This document shows, one piece after another, positions 24,611-36,100 of a stretch of 64,000 nucleotides of DNA (position 1 is the first letter of the stretch; each line of letters starts with the position of its first letter). The stretch lies in NCBI GenBank assembly GCA_023614405.1, contig CM042694.1, positions 356,146,010 to 356,210,009 on the forward strand, written 5' to 3'. Source of the stretch: Avena insularis. Its lineage: Eukaryota > Streptophyta > Magnoliopsida > Poales > Poaceae. The notes under the pieces were generated by a model. The model ran no database searches. It saw only the letters and a program-made list of their open reading frames with translations, and was not told where the DNA came from. Made by a program: the position numbers and the translations under genes.

Positions 24611-25198
24611 ATGAAGCTCTACTTCAAGGCCGGTCTCCCATTGCCCTGCCAGGCGGATGATTTCCCCGAATGTGCCGAATCGGCCGCGGCAGCGACTGCG
24701 GCATCGTCGGCGCCAGATGCGGCAAGCAGGGCCAAGAGAGTGATGTGGAGAAATCGCACGGCGGCATTATGGCATGCTCTAGGCAGTGGGAACAAGGTAT
24801 GTATCAAATCGTTCACGAGAGCATGCCATCGAGGGTACACACCCTCGAATAGGGCAACGCCAAGGTCTAGGAACTCTCGCGTCCACGCTTCGGCGCGGAC
24901 TACCTTACCTCAGTGGGGGAGGCTAGGAGCATGCCATCTGCGGCAAAGACGCTCCATCCTATGCACCGTCGGAGGCTATACCATGGCGGCGACCAAGCGT
25001 CTATACTCATCATGCTGGATTGTTCGATAGCTAGAGCCGGCGGCGGGCATCAGCTCAGCCCCGGAATTCAGGTTCGAGTTCACACGGACCTACGATCCCG
25101 AGAAAGAGATGCTGAATTTCAGTTTCGAAGAAATCGTTGTGGCGGCGCGGATGGTCCAACTAAACCGGGACTGGCACACACAAATCGCTCGTGCATGA
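24611..25198 (+). pseudogene. GC-rich gene fragment of unknown function, frame-broken
   Basis: Two adjoining open stretches have gene-like composition. One frame (24,611-25,030) is Ala/Arg-rich with no recognised domain. A different frame (25,031-25,198) reads GISSAPEFRFEFTRTYDPEK then LNFSFEEIVVAARMVQLN and ends TGA; it looks like a conserved C-terminus. The short repeat of its beginning at 23,951 suggests that a piece of this gene was copied next to the F-box relic. I cannot name the family. Confidence 0.4.
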
Positions 25199-25764
25199 AC
25201 GATGTAGATTTCTTGTAGTTTGGCGGCAAGGCAATAGATTAGTTTGGGTTAAATGATCAAAGAACTTATGTCCTCTCAAGGCAATTGGCCAGCCAACTCT
25301 CTGGTGGAGATCTGTAGTTTCTTCAGTGTAGAATAGTTAAGTTCAGACTAAAGAATGGCTTTTGTAGATGAAATGCTGATGAATTGTTCTATAAACTAGT
25401 AGGAAGTTTAGGCCACTTTTGTGCAGGTATAAGACCCTTTTGTATGAAAGTACTACTGTTGTAAGCAAATACTATCAAGTATCTATTTCCTTCAATTACT
25501 AGTCGTGGTTCAATCCAGTTAACTGGCATCTTTTTATCCCACACTACAGATTTTGCGTCTGCTGTCTGTGTTGTAAACCATTTTTCCTTTGTCTTGTGTT
25601 GCCTGCAAAATGGTCCTGCAGTTCAACGTGTTACAAATGTAGCTACCTTGTACTTGAAGAGGAGATGTACTACATTTTCCTGGCATCCACAAAATTGACA
25701 TTGCTCATTGCCAGACCACCCTCTTTTCATGAGGTTGTCCTTGGTTATTCACAGAAATTATAAA
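25199..25764. other. AT-rich sequence, no gene seen
   Basis: No supported coding frame, and no terminal repeats visible. It could be a 3' untranslated or intergenic region of the preceding fragment. Confidence 0.4.
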
Positions 25765-25985
25765 GCACGGTGTTCAACTACATCTATTCAAACTATTACA
25801 CACACACACTACATCAAATTCATTACCCACACATACTACATTGATTCAAACTATTACACACACATACTACTTCAAACTATTACACACACGAACTACATCG
25901 ATTCAAACTATTACACATTTTTAGTCGATGCTAACTTCCTGCTACGCTCTCCATACTACAAATTCATTAGCCACACATACCACGG
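25765..25985 (+). repeat. Imperfect ACAC/TACTACA tandem repeat
   Basis: Repeated phrases ttcaaactattacacacaca and tactacatcgatt recur at roughly 28-32 bp spacing about five times between 25,785 and 25,920, with decayed flanks. Confidence 0.75.
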
Positions 25986-25992
25986 CAATTCA

Positions 25993-26830
25993 CTAGAGCT
26001 CTGTCTTCACTCGAGGGAAATCAGAACCACCAGCTCGTCCAAGCCGGGTTCCCCCACCGAAACTGTGTGAGTCGTCGCGAAACGGTGGTGGTCCTGTGCC
26101 GTTGATCCTTCCAGGCCAACACTGCAGGCAACGAGGACGCTTTCTGGCAGCCTCTTCGGGGCCCTGAATGCCATGTACCGATTCCAGAACCTCCTCTAGG
26201 TGGATGATGACCGGGTGCTTCCAGAAAGCCGCCGCCTGCCTGCTTGGAATCTGCACCTCGTACATCTTAGGAACGGCGTCAGGATCTTTCAGCCACGCCT
26301 TTACCTCGATGACCCATTTGTCGCTCGGTGGCATGATTTCCACCAGCTCGTCGCCAAGGCTACTGACGACCTGCTTGAGGGCCTCCGGCTCCCAAGCATC
26401 CAATGGGAGGCTGTCAAAGCCGAGTTTGGAGAAGAAACGAAGCTGCCCCAAGCGATCGTCCCACCCACAGGCGTGATGCCAATGCATGAAGCTCATTTTC
26501 TCCCCGCAGCACTCGAAAGAACGGGAAGAATGTAGAACACGCTCGGTGTCTGAGCTGTGCTCGAACCGGACGAAAAAATCGAATGGCAGCATGCATACCT
26601 CAATGTTGACCTCATTTCGTCTGATCCCAAACGAGACCTGAAAGCCGACAGCAACTCTGCCGGCGACACGGCGGGACAGAAGCCTAGCACGGTGGCCATG
26701 AGAGAGTGGTCGTCGAACTGCTGTGCCAGGGCTACCATGCCTAGGCTGCGCGGCAGCACACAACTTCCTGAAGCCGGTCGCCGGCCTGGATCGCCCGACG
26801 GGACACGCTCCGCCGTGCGAGAAGGACTAG
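25993..26830 (-). pseudogene. DUF4283-like protein relic, frameshifted
   Basis: On the minus strand, an N-terminal piece in one frame (MATVLGFCPAVSPAELLSAF) passes by a frameshift near 26,630 into the frame of 25,993-26,763, which continues CMLPFDFFVRFEHSSDTERV, then a W-rich stretch (MSFMHWHHACGWDDRLGQ), then LGDELVEIMPPSDKWVIEVK and a basic C-terminal part. This layout resembles a large family of DUF4283-type proteins that is abundant in cereal genomes and is related to the nucleic-acid-binding N-terminal part of LINE gag proteins. Without the frameshift the two halves would form one protein of about 270 residues. No reverse transcriptase is present nearby, so it is a stand-alone relic. The family call is from pattern memory. 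Confidence 0.55.
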
Positions 26831-27330
26831 CCAGAGGCGAGATATTAGTCCGGGGACGCGAAGCTCCGATACGGCAGACGATGCAACGGCGACGGCTGCG
26901 AGCTTCGATTAGAGGCGTGGGAGGTTGACCAGACATGGTGGGGACACAAATTAGAGCAAGTGCGAGCTCTGATCTGAGACAAGCAGCTGGAGCTAAGCAA
27001 ATGTTATGGGGAGGGGAGCAGGGGAGAAGACCATAGCAGAGCAAAGAAATAGATCTAGTCCACTCAGGGATCTGGTCCACGCAGGGGTAAGCTAGTCCAC
27101 GACCGCAAAAGATAATGGGGAATACTGACATCACGGGCCAAGACGAGTTGACCTAATGGCGGTATTTGAGTACAACCGTTTTTTGTCTGGTTCAAACGAC
27201 TGTTTGGCCGTTAGATTTGTATTCACCCCCATTTGGCCCTTCTGGAAAATTGGCGATTCTACTATGGCCCTTCCGCGCGATTGATGACAACTCGGGTACC
27301 GCGGTGTGCTCACCCACCAAGTTTGGTACC
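26831..27330. other. Upstream flank of the DUF4283-like relic
   Basis: GC-rich to mixed sequence with only short frames; no feature is supported beyond the relic's own 5' side. Confidence 0.4.
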
Positions 27331-28210
27331 GCAAATGAACATTCCTCGGCCTGTGACCCCAGAGTCACCGGCCCGGAATCCAGGCTAGACTCCGCCCCTC
27401 TGCTTGGAGCATTCAATACACCCCTCCGGAGACAAAGCCAAAGAGCGGCGACCACCACGAAGTCTCCGCCCACCATAGAGTCTCTGGCCCTGCACCCCGG
27501 ATTCTCCGGCCCGCTACACCGTAGTCTCCGCCCGCATGTCTCCGGATAGGACTCCCGACCCCACTGAATGGTCTCTGCATGCCACCCCAGAGTCTCCAGC
27601 CTACAGACCCCGGAGTATCCTATATAAGTAAAACGGGCATGCGTGCTTTGAGTTGGGCCTGACCCATGTAATGCCCCTCAAACTCCCTATTATGCCTATT
27701 TTACCCCTAGCTCGTGGCTAGCCTATATATATGCCCCCACCCTCTCCTCAAAACCCTAGAGATAATGATGAATTGAGGCATGTGCCAAACCTTGGATGGG
27801 AACCCCCTCTCAGTAGTAGATCTATGAGTTGTACAAGGCCTTGGAGTCGGTGCCCTTCTCCAAGTTGTCAAGACCCTCCTCAAGTGTTTGGTCTCTCCTT
27901 GTCAAGGATTCTAGTAGTTCTTGGGCTCTCCCCTTTGGGATTCTACTTGGTTGCTACTCTCTCCTTGATTTGGATTCTATCATCCGCTTTCCGATCTCTC
28001 CTTTGGTGATTCTACCGCAAGGTCTCTTGCCAAGGATTCTATTGGATTAGTTGTTCTAACCAACAGGAGCAAATCGAATCGGGTGAGATTTGGAGTGTGT
28101 TTGTATATTTATCTTGCATTAGAATAGCGTTCATCGTGTTCATCTTGTTTCCCTCACTCCCCGCTTCAAATCCGTGAAGACCGGGCCACCCCAAGGGTAA
28201 ATCCATAAGG
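27331..28210 (+). repeat. Old LTR relic related to the E1/E4/E5 family
   Basis: Shares the ordered landmarks of the later LTRs: a block of short cggagtctccggcc-like repeats (27,360-27,620), a TATA box followed by gcccccaccctc (27,724-27,743), aaaccctaga, gtacaaggccttgg (27,827 onward), tgttcatcgtgttcatctt and gtgaagaccgggccacccca (28,170-28,192). It is more diverged than the others, with local duplications of a tctccttg/gattcta phrase at 27,890-28,040. Neither end shows a clear duplication. Confidence 0.7.
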
Positions 28211-28423
28211 AGACCCATATCAAAGCGAAGTTAAGTGCAATTGTTCAGATATATTATGCTCATGTTTAACAGGACTTGTGACAATGGAATATGATACAAC
28301 CTTGAACTTGTGAGTTTTTCCTCTTTATTCAATTTCTCACTATTATTCATTATAGCGTTGTCACTCGAGGACGAGTAACAGCTAAGCTTGGGGAAGTTGG
28401 TAGCTCCAAATTTCAACACTTTT
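28211..28423 (+). repeat. Fragment resembling a retrotransposon 3' internal end
   Basis: Contains cactcgaggacgagtaacag and aagcttggggaagttgg, like the purine-rich end found in front of LTRs in grass retroelements and comparable to the E3 end at 50,851-50,890 read on the minus strand. It ends where E1 begins. Confidence 0.5.
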
Positions 28424-29433
28424 TGATGCGTCCCATCCTACGGACGTCCCTACATCTACACCACCAAGTCCCCCAAGTGGACCAATGACTCGCGCCTGAG
28501 CCAAAATCCTTCAAGCTAAGGTTAACTCGCTCCTCTCCTCGTGTGAATTTGATACATCCTTGGATGGCTTGCTAATTCATGCCAATACTTTATGCATCCT
28601 CAACTATGAGCCCCATGAAGAAACACCAAGAGAAGGATCCAAGCACACACAAGAAGGATCTCCAGACGGAACCGATGCTAGGTCCGGCGAACCAACGCCA
28701 TCACCGGAATTTTTGGCGTCACCTCCGGCGGATCGGAACCCCGACCAGAAATCCCGGTGCTAGGGCCGGCGCTGACCGGAACATGTCTCTATAAGCGATT
28801 CTGGCGCGCACCAAAGCAAACCAGCGGAGACAGAAACTCCACAATAATTCCGACGCTGCTGAACTTATCGCTAGAACCGCCTGACAAAAGTCAACCCTGA
28901 TTTTGATGCCCTAGAATATTCCCTATTTCATCTAGACTTTATCTTTTGTACCCAAACTACCCATTTTTGTGGTTGGCCTATAAATAGCCCCCACCCTCCA
29001 TTGTCATCCTTAGACTTGGATAATTGAATTATAAGAAACCCTTGTGGATCTCCCTAAGTTTAGTCTCATGTTCCTTTGCTAAAGGAGCACCAATTATCCC
29101 CCACCTCGTTGGACTTTGCATCATGCATCCATCATTGTACGAGGCCTTGGTGTTGGAATCCTTCACCAAGACGTCAAGATATCACCAAGCCTCCCGCTCG
29201 CTATGCCGGTTAGAGAGAGAAATCCTTGCCCGAAGACGATCCTAGGGATTGCGCCAGACAGGTGGCTGACGGCGTGAGCTATTGGTTTGTATCGTGTTTT
29301 CGTGTGTGTGTTCATCGAGATATTCACGTGCGTGTTCATGGATTTCATACCCTCCCTCTTCCCCACTCGCCTCCCTCTCGATTTCCATGGGATTCGTGAA
29401 AGATCGGGCAACCCCGAGGGGCATACCCCAACA
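28424..29433 (+). repeat. E1 5' LTR (1,010 bp)
   Basis: TG...CA ends. It carries an ORF-like 5' region continuous with the integrase tail seen in E4 (an in-frame TGA at 28,497-28,499 interrupts it here), a TATA box at 28,979-28,987 before agcccccaccctc, and gattcgtgaaagatcgggc near the 3' end. Same family as the LTRs at 38,534, 45,659 and 58,185, although diverged. Confidence 0.88.
28979..28987 (+). promoter_or_regulatory. TATA box of E1 LTR
   Basis: TATAAATAG directly before CCCCCACC. The same TATA-plus-CCCCCA arrangement is kept in the related LTRs at 27,724, 39,084, 46,191 and 58,754, and inverted at 58,017. Confidence 0.65.
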
Positions 29434-29436
29434 TAT

Positions 29437-29449
29437 TGGTATCAAGAGC
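29437..29449 (+). other. E1 primer-binding site, initiator tRNA-Met type
   Basis: tggtatcaagagc lies 3 bp after the LTR end. It matches the plant initiator tRNA-Met site tggtatcagagc except for one extra A. The same extra A occurs in E5 (59,215), so it is a family trait rather than damage. Confidence 0.75.
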
Positions 29450-30714
29450 TTTGTTGATCAGGAGTTCCCCCGCACATTTTTCTTCTATCCACCAAAAAAT
29501 CAAAAATCCCCAAAAAAGATCCCCAAATTGCCTTCGGATCGATCTCTGGATTTGGTGAGTTTTTCATGGTTTTGGTCCATAGATCTATTTCTTTGGGTGT
29601 CGATCTACCTTCCCTTGACCTCCCTCAGCCCCAATTCCGACATATTTTTGAAGATTTTCCGAGATTTGACTTTTGGTGTTCTTCATGAACCCAAACTGGC
29701 GCCAGGCCTGGTCAGACCAACCCAGCTGCCAGAATTTCCGACAATAGTTCCAGCGAACTAGAATCACCGCCGAGAATTTTGGCACTAGGTCTGGCGCCGC
29801 CGGTTTGGCCGCCGAAAATTTTTCTGACCCAATTTTGACCGTTGTCCTCTTTTGTTTGTTCGCGTTTCATGTGCATGTCTCCAAAACTAACAGCAAGCTT
29901 CCACAAATCATCACATCACGTGCTCCTCGACATCATGACCCTCAAACATCACCGCCAACACCGGTACAAAGTCGTCATCAATACCAAAAGTATAACTTGC
30001 TCCACCTTGTTATCCCTATATCTTCCTTTGTGCGTATCTATCCTATGAGAGCAGCTCATTTTGTGTTTGCCTAAGCATTGTGCACTTGCCCTTGGAAAGT
30101 GAGAGTGTGTAAGCAAATAAAAAAGTTGACATAGTAGTATAGAAAGGGAGAAAAAGAATCAAGAAAGAAGAAGAGAAAAAGCAAAGAATAAATATAAAGA
30201 CACATAGTCTCTCAATACAAAGAGAGTATCAAGATTCTAAGAAAAGAGAGAGAAAAAGCGCGACCAAGGCAAGTGCACAAATTCATTACTTATCCTCTTT
30301 TGGCAAACAAGTTGTGGTCTCTTCTTGCATTGGCACGACAACCAAGCTTAATCTTCATTAGGACATTTTGTGCTCATTTTGATAGTCATGCTAACCCCAT
30401 CCTTCTCCACGTGTGCGTGTCTTCATGTTTTTGTAGATCGTATCCTTTTTGCTTTTGATCTTTGGTTCTTTACCACCTTTAACAATAACCTTTTATTTGG
30501 ATCGTTTAGTTTGGTTTTCCACCACCCTAACCATCCACCAAGATCTTTTGAGAGTATTAGTTCTTTCTTTAGTGTGAGATTTCTTTGCAATTTCACTTTG
30601 CAAGCTTAGAGTTCTCACTTGTGGCTACTAGTTCAATGCAATCCCCAAGGTGAGGTAAAAGGCTAACCCCCACCACATATTACCTTCCATATACAATCCA
30701 TTGTTCTCTTGCAT

Positions 30715-32946
30715 GATGGATATGCACGGTGAGGCGAGCCAACCACCTTCACTCGAGGATGAAGAAGGACCGTAAATGATGCACGTAAGCCACAACAACA
30801 TTCGCTGACTGTTCCATGGTCGTTGCAATGCTCTCGAGACCCGCCAATTTGAAAAATTCAGTGAAACTCAAGCCGAATTCAAGAGCATCGACAACCGCTT
30901 CGATGTACTTCAATAACAAATGCATGAGGTGTGACAAGTATTCGCCTTTCTCAAGAGATGAGGGCCATGCACATCAACATCACCAATCAAAATGAAGCCT
31001 TACAAAAGTCGATGGCCGAGCTCACGCAAAACACAAGATCCACGCGCATCAAGATCTTCATGGCACCATTCAAGTGCATCAAGCTCTTCACACCATCTCC
31101 CTACTCCTCAACAAGATCCTCATGTAAGTGCTCCAAGTTGCAATGAAGCTCACGTGGTTTAAGATGGAAGTTCTTCGAACTATGTACCTTCCCCACGGCA
31201 TGCTGCTACTTCAAGCTATGATGGTGATTTCTCCCCAAGGCCTCAAGCAAGGCAAGACGAATACCGTCATCACGCAAGATCACTAGTGATCCAACAAGCC
31301 CAACCGTGTGAAGAACCATGAGTGGAACCTCATGTGCAACCTCAACTATGCCGACCTCATCCATGAGACGTTCTTGCAACAACAAGTGATGAATCCAGCT
31401 TGGAGGAAGAAGCTCGTCATCGACATAAAGCTCTTCAAGATCCTCCTCTTTGTCCTCCCTGTCATGAACGTCCATGCCTCCACCGTGGTCAACATGATGA
31501 GCCTCCTCCACAACATCAAGACATGGAGCGTCACATGATACATGTGGAGCAATGCGAACCACGTTAAGAGGCTCGAGACCATGACCTTCACCAAGAGGCC
31601 TAGGTGCCTAACCCACGTCAACAACCGAGAATGAGCCTCCCTCACCCACAACTATGGCAAGAGGCTCCACATCCTCAACCTCGTCAACAACCGTGCCAAG
31701 AGCAAGAGAAAGCTCCCCAACAACATCGCGAGAACCAAGTTCCACCTCCCCAAAATGCGGCTCCTCATCCGCAAGTGCATCAACAAGGTCACCAAGCTCG
31801 TCGCAATGATTACATGGAAGATGAAGATCGTCACCATCATGGCAACAACCGCTACCATGACCGCAACGAAGAAGAAACTTTTGGCAAACTCAAGTTCACC
31901 ATGCCCAAGTTCACTGGTTCGAATGATCCCGAAGAATACCTCTCATGGGCACTCAAAGTGGATAAAATCTTCTACATGCATAGTTATAGTGATGAGAAGA
32001 TGGTCGCCATGGATTCACTTGAGTTTGATGATTCTGCCAACCTTTGGTGGGAATAAGTTTAAGTCGCTCGTGGCACAAGAGAAGATCCCCCAATCACCAG
32101 TTGGAACGACATGAAGGCTCATATGAGATCCCGCTTTGTTCCTACGCACTACACGCGCAACCTCTTCAACAAGCTACAATCGCTAAACCAAGGGACAAAG
32201 ACCGTGGAAGAGTACTTCAAGAAAATGGAGCTCAACATGATCCGTGCCAACATTGAAGAGCGCGGCAAGCAAACAATGTCACGTTTCTTCATCGGCCTTA
32301 ACCACCCAATCAAGCGCACCGTCGAGTTCGAAAAGTACAACAACATGGTTGAGCTTGTGCATATTGCAATAAAGGCTGAGCGTCAAGTGCAAGAAGACAT
32401 CAAATACAACAAGACGAAAACATACTTCACCTACAGGCAAGCGTCAACCAGTAAACAAACAAAGTTCAATGGAAGTTCCTCAAGTACATCCAAGCCTCCT
32501 TTCCATCCCACACTTCCTCAAGGAAAACCGCCCCCAAGTGGAAAGCATACAAAAGATGACCCGCCCTTCAATGGCGGATGCTACAAGTGTGAGGAAAAGT
32601 ACACAAGTCAGCCACATGTGGAAACAAGAAATTTTTGTTCATTCATGACAATGGCGATGAGGAATACTTGAGTGAGGATGAATTTGATGCAAGAGTCAAA
32701 GAAGGAATGACAAGGTAACATGTGGAAGATGATCAAGAACTCCTGATATGTGAACACGACACAAGTTCTTCGCTTGTCATTACAAGGATCTTGACTACTC
32801 AAGCCCAAGAACATGAAGATCGAAGATCCAACATCTTCCAAACATGTGCCGGGATCAATGGGAAATCCATTAAAGTCATCATCGATGGAGGGAGTTGTCA
32901 CAACCTTTCTATCACCAAGTTGTGTGAGAAGATTGAGAAGGGGTGA
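30715..32946 (+). pseudogene. E1 gag and start of protease, decayed
   Basis: Homologous to E4 gag at 40,289-43,000. The N-terminal part (30,715-31,560) has many stops. The capsid-like core is readable at 31,860-32,056 (MPKFTGSNDPEEYLSWALKV) and 32,111-32,671 (TKTVEEYFKKMELNMIRANI). The zinc knuckle of E4 (CYKCGGKGHKSAKC) is degraded here to CYKCEEKYTS and lacks the rest of its ligands. A frame at 32,722-32,946 carries the aspartic protease motif VIIDGGSCHNL and is then cut at the inverted-LTR junction; its last few codons are junction sequence. It cannot produce a working product. Confidence 0.8.
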
Positions 32947-32947
32947 A
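32931..32947 (-). repeat. Inverted LTR fragment, first 17 bp (continues at 57,613)
   Basis: attgagaaggggtgaa next to E1 aligns with the reverse complement of the LTR terminus (ttgagggcaaacctc in E4). The rest of this inverted LTR resumes after E3 at 57,613. It therefore marks the pre-insertion target of E3. Confidence 0.6.
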
Positions 32948-33136
32948 TGATGTCTACGCACGCTTCTATGCTTGTAGACAGTGTTGGGCCTCCAAGTGTA
33001 GAGGTTTGTAGAACAGCAGCAAGTTTCCCTTAAGTGGATCACCCAAGGATTATAGAACTCAGGGAGGAAGTGGTCAAAGGTATCCCTCTCAAGCAACCCT
33101 GCAATCAAGATACAAGAAGTCTCGTGTGTCCCCAAC

Positions 33137-36100
33137 TGTGGCATCCCGCTAAAGTCACTACTAGAAAATCGCGGTGTTTTTGTGCATTGCATCATCGTGA
33201 CCGCATGCTCATGTCATCATGCCACATTGCATTTGAGTTTCGTCATCATCATGCATCTGTTTGTTTGAAACTATTTTCGAAAAACCTGCTTTTGTTTTCT
33301 AAAGGCACCGTCTTTATTTCATATCAAAACCCGGGCTTGGCCGAAATATTTTGTTTCATCTACAATCGGATTTCAAAAGCCCTGTTTTAAACAAATAAAA
33401 TATTTATATTATTTTTAGGGGGCAGCCGAACCAGGCCCGAACCGGCCCAGCCGGCCACCCCCAAGAAAAACCAAGAAAACCCAAATCCTAACCAAACCCT
33501 AGCCCTACCTACCCCCAACCCTATCCACCCTCACCAACTCCCCACACCCACACTCCCTCCCTTCCTTTTTTCTCCACCCAGCCGCCACCTGTAATCCACC
33601 CTTCGCCCCACACAGCAGCCACCCCGCCTCCAACCGGGACCACCCGTAGTGCGTCACACGCTTCCTTCCCCGCGCCCGCGCGTAGCACACACAACGCACA
33701 CGGTCACGCCTCAGCGCCCCGCTCCCGCACGAAAACCACCTGCCGCCTAGACACCTCCCACCGACCCGCTCCCGATCCCCACACCCCTCGCGAGCCATCT
33801 GGTCGCCCCCGGCCCCACCCTGGCCACACACGCTTCCATAACCTCCCCATCCATGTTCTCCTGGCCCACCTCGTCCGTCCCGTCCATCACGCGCCTTCTC
33901 CCCAACACGTTCCGTCCTCCTCCCACCAACCCCGCGTCAAGCCTGCAGCCGCCTCCACCACCCTCTGCCCGCGTTCCTCCCCCCCACCAGGCCGCCCCTT
34001 CTCCGCCTCGCGACCTCGCCTATGGGAGCTCTTCCGCGCGGCCGCACCTCCTCCGCCCGGCAGTTGCGTGCCGCCTGCGACCTCAAGCCCCATTCTCCGC
34101 CGGTGTCTCCACCTCCGTCGACCCCCGCGCCTCTGCAAGCCACGCCGACTGCGCCGTTTTGGGCCCATCTACCTCGCGCGCCGGCCCCTGTGTCCGCCTC
34201 GGCCTCCCCGAGCTCCTCTGGTTGCGACCGCGTCCGATGCGTCCAGCCTCCTCTCACGCCTCCTCCTAGGCCCACAAGTTCGCCACCCTGGGGCTGAGAT
34301 GTGCCACGCGCCCCCTCGTTGCCATAGGCCCTCGTATCCTCACGCCATCTTCGCCACAAAGCTGGCGACTTCGCCGACGCCCGCCTTGTCGCCTTGGCAC
34401 AGGCGCAGCTCCCCTGGCCATGGCTACACCGCCCAGCTGAACCGCATGTGCGACCGGGTCGAGTCCGACCCATTGGCCAGGAGATTTTCCCTCCTTCGTT
34501 GTTCCATGCTACTATGGTGGAGGTCCTGCATGAAGATGGTGAATGTTTGCCCCGTCACCATCTCCAACACATGAGCATGTCTTGTTCTGTGTTGTGTTTT
34601 ATCCTACATGTATCTGTACTTATGGGTACAATCCGTTGCCACCAGGAGCTCTAAGATCTTCTACCGGAGTACACCCAAAGGTCTCCGTCCGGCCGCGTGT
34701 GCCCTCTCGTGCCAAGATCTTATCGTTGACAAGACCACCGGCAAGCCGGAAACCTCCAAGATCTCCTTCACGGGAGAAACCTCAAGATCACCTTCCAAGA
34801 CACCGTGCGATAAGATCTACTTCACGGATCCGAAGACCCCCGGAACCCAAGATCTTCCGAACCCAGATGTGTGCCCCTAAGCCCCTATTTTTATAATATG
34901 ACATTATCAACTGTCGCATATTAATTGTTCATCTCGCATGCATATCATGTGGGTTGGGGGCATTATGCCAATTCACCTCATAATTAAATATGGAGTCCAT
35001 CTGCGGGATATCTTTATCTTATTCTGGACTCCATTTAAATTGGTGTAGCAAACCGATGCCGTGTTTTGTCTTGTCAACACAACATTTAATTTGCGGGGTA
35101 GATAAATAACTTGAACCATATAATTATTTGTCGGACCCCGGTTCTGCTTAATGCTACCTAATTGCACCGCATCTTCGCCATGCCATGCATCATAGCACAA
35201 TCATGCCGGATCTTCTGCCGTAGTATTAAATATTGCATCCGGTGTTTCTTCTAGTGTTTGCTTCTTCGTTGATTAGGTCGATGAGTGTATGCGAGTATCG
35301 ACAAGTTCTCTGGCTATGTACCTTCGGCTTTGTTCCCAGGCGAGCATTCTCCCCCTTTCTACCTATTTTGCATTTATAGACTTTACTTCCTCCTGTTGAT
35401 CTATTGCTATCTGTGTTGCGATGCTTTAGTTTCCGTGCACCCTTTATATTCCTTGCAACCTCTATATTGCCTTGGACACATCCCATTGCCTTTTGATTGA
35501 TAGATAGTCGGCCTTGTGAGTCTTAGTTGCTTGCTCAGGTGTTGCTTCATGTCATTGTCGTTCCACTGTTGATGGAAGGTTGGCACATGCTTAATGGTGG
35601 AGATGCTTAATGGTGGAGATGATCATGGCTTTAATTACAACTTAATATTAAATTGCTAGATATAACTAATGCAGAGGCATCGGTGGGCAATAGATGTTAT
35701 TTGGTTCTTCCACGCTCACTTGTGTCCCGTAGGACCCCGAGTACTTGATACCTGTTCCTTGACTATCGCACTATCCGCATATGGGACCATGCATCCCCTT
35801 AGCCAGAGCTTGATTCATTTCTTATTTCTTGGGGTCACAAAGTAGTTTGGGGCTTTATTACTATCCTGTACCTATGCCATGCTTTACTGCTTTATTTACG
35901 ATTGTGCGTGGAGCACCTGTACTATTTTGGATCGTGACACGTTTTCGCTGTATCGACAAGCCTAGTCACACTTTCGGGTTCCCAGTCGTTTACCGTCGTC
36001 TACACAAACCCTGGGTCCGTCTCGGAGCCGGCCAACTTCGTTGCGGGTAGCTTAGTGGGGTGGCCCCCTGAAATGTTTTATGAATCCTGTGATTGCTTTG

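Larger units (their letters stand above)
28424..32930 (+). mobile_element. E1: Ty3/gypsy element, 5' LTR plus gag, 3' truncated
   Basis: LTR at 28,424-29,433 starts TGATGCGTCCC and ends CCCCAACA. It is followed by a primer-binding site, an AT-rich leader, a decayed gag and the start of a protease. Homology to E4 stops abruptly after tgtgtgagaag at 32,930, where an inverted LTR begins. RT, RNase H, integrase and the 3' LTR are missing. Confidence 0.88.

Noticed and set aside
33505..34473. Long Arg/Pro/Gly-rich frames in the C-rich part of E2 LTR 1
   Set aside because: Open in several phases on both strands because of composition; not kept in LTR 2, where most of the block is deleted.
34608..34880. 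90-codon frame kept in both E2 LTRs
   Set aside because: The LTRs are near-identical by origin, so conservation within the pair is not evidence of coding; no domain recognised.
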